From the NCBI GenBank assembly GCA_029779995.1, contig JAKOZM010000045.1:1-6701 (forward strand): a stretch of 6,701 nucleotides of DNA, given 5' to 3'. The notes beneath the pieces are model-generated. The model had not been told where the DNA came from. It worked only from the letters and a program-made list of their open reading frames with translations, and did no database searches. Of this stretch, positions 6,230 through 6,701 are shown in pieces; the first letter of the stretch is position 1; each line of letters starts with the position of its first letter. The DNA is from Actinomycetes bacterium (GTDB taxonomy: Bacteria; Actinomycetota; Actinomycetes; S36-B12; UBA10799). The position numbers and the translations under genes were made by a program.

Positions 6230-6701
6230 ATGACGCAGAACCCCGAGGACAGCACCAGCGTCCCGCCCCCGCCCCCGTCACAACCGACCGCGCCGTTGGA
6301 GGACAGCAAGCCCACCGAGGCCACGCCGCCCCCGCCGCCGCCCGCTCCTGCCGCGAGCGCACCACCGCCACCGCCCCCCGTGCCGGCAGCGGCGCCGCCA
6401 GCACCCCCTGCGCCGATGGCAGGACCCTCGATGGCCGGGGTCGCGCTCTACCCCAATGGCAAACCCATGGTCGACGCGGAAGGTCGCCCCGCCTCCCCGA
6501 AGTCGCGGATGGCGGCAGCCCTGTTGGCGTTCTTCCTCGGCGGTCTGGGCATCCACCGTTTCTATGTCGGCAAGATCGGCACCGGCATTCTGATCATCGT
6601 GACCATCGGAGGCTTCTTCGGGATCTGGGTGCTCATCGACTTCATCATGATCCTCGTCGGGTCCTTCAAGGACAAAGAGGAAAGATACGTCGCCAACTGG
6701 T
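6230..6701 (+). CDS. Proline-rich TM2-domain membrane protein; stop codon at or just beyond window edge
   Basis: 157 complete codons are visible plus one base (t) of the next. Residues 1-68 are a hydrophilic, Pro/Ala-rich arm with runs of five or six prolines (VPPPPPS, TPPPPPPAP, APPPPPPVP). Residues 69-90 (VALYPNGKPMVDAEGRPASP) form a linker. Residues 91-148 are a TM2 domain: a first short hydrophobic segment (AAALLAFFLGGLG), the signature GGLGIHRFYVGK (104-115), then a longer membrane span (118-144) with the conserved W133 and D137. Family ends often resemble RYVANW, and the next codon begins with t, so the stop may follow at once. TM2 proteins have no settled biochemical role; the cytoplasmic proline arm may bind partners. 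The ATG was chosen because it lies 7 nt after a -10; GTG 6221 is in frame but overlaps that element. There is no signal peptide. Confidence 0.85.
   Translation, partial: MTQNPEDSTSVPPPPPSQPTAPLEDSKPTEATPPPPPPAPAASAPPPPPPVPAAAPPAPPAPMAGPSMAGVALYPNGKPMVDAEGRPASPKSRMAAALLAFFLGGLGIHRFYVGKIGTGILIIVTIGGFFGIWVLIDFIMILVGSFKDKEERYVANW
6260..6420 (+). repeat. Low-complexity proline/alanine-coding stretch
   Basis: The DNA is dominated by ccg, ccc, cca and gcg codons. It encodes three polyproline runs separated by Ala/Ser/Glu-containing spacers (residues 11-64 of the TM2 protein). Different proline codons are mixed, so this is an imperfect rather than a simple tandem repeat. Length variation between strains would be expected here. 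Confidence 0.6.

Overview
The window is GC-rich, densely coding DNA, most likely from an actinomycete (high-GC Gram-positive). The grounds are a 180-kDa-class NAD-dependent glutamate dehydrogenase of the kind found in mycobacteria and streptomycetes, three genes whose start codons sit 6-7 nt after a TAnnnT -10 hexamer (the leaderless layout common in Actinobacteria), and a near-consensus actinobacterial LexA (SOS) box. The genus cannot be fixed from this sequence.

Layout. (1) Positions 1-4292 (+) are the 3' nine-tenths of the large glutamate dehydrogenase gene; its 5' end lies upstream of the window. (2) Positions 4293-4449 form a convergent intergenic region with two strong hairpins built from the same ~13-bp palindromic arm (four arms in all), probably bidirectional terminators and possibly a dispersed repeat. 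(3) Positions 4450-5049 (-) encode an AlkB-type Fe(II)/2-oxoglutarate dioxygenase that repairs alkylated nucleic acid. (4) Positions 5050-5106 are a 57-bp divergent promoter region. A sigma-70-like promoter for alkB (TTGTCT, 17 bp, TAGGGT) has its spacer filled by an 11/12 match to the SOS box TCGAAC-N4-GTTCGA, and a second -10-like element serves the gene on the other side. (5) Positions 5107-6183 (+) encode a secreted M14 zinc peptidase with an N-terminal fibronectin-III-like domain and a Pro/Thr tail. (6) Positions 6184-6229 are a short spacer with a -10 and an unused-looking Shine-Dalgarno sequence. (7) Positions 6230-6701 (+) encode a proline-rich TM2-domain membrane protein that is complete or almost complete at the window edge.

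How the genes relate. The glutamate dehydrogenase is metabolically unrelated to the rest and is insulated by the double hairpin. alkB and the secreted peptidase are divergent and share a 57-bp regulatory region, so one LexA site could affect both; that is inference. The peptidase and the TM2 protein are co-directional, but the latter appears to have its own promoter. I see no mobile element, CRISPR array, rRNA or tRNA. The most distinctive signal is the predicted SOS-controlled, leaderless alkB; the double palindrome comes second.
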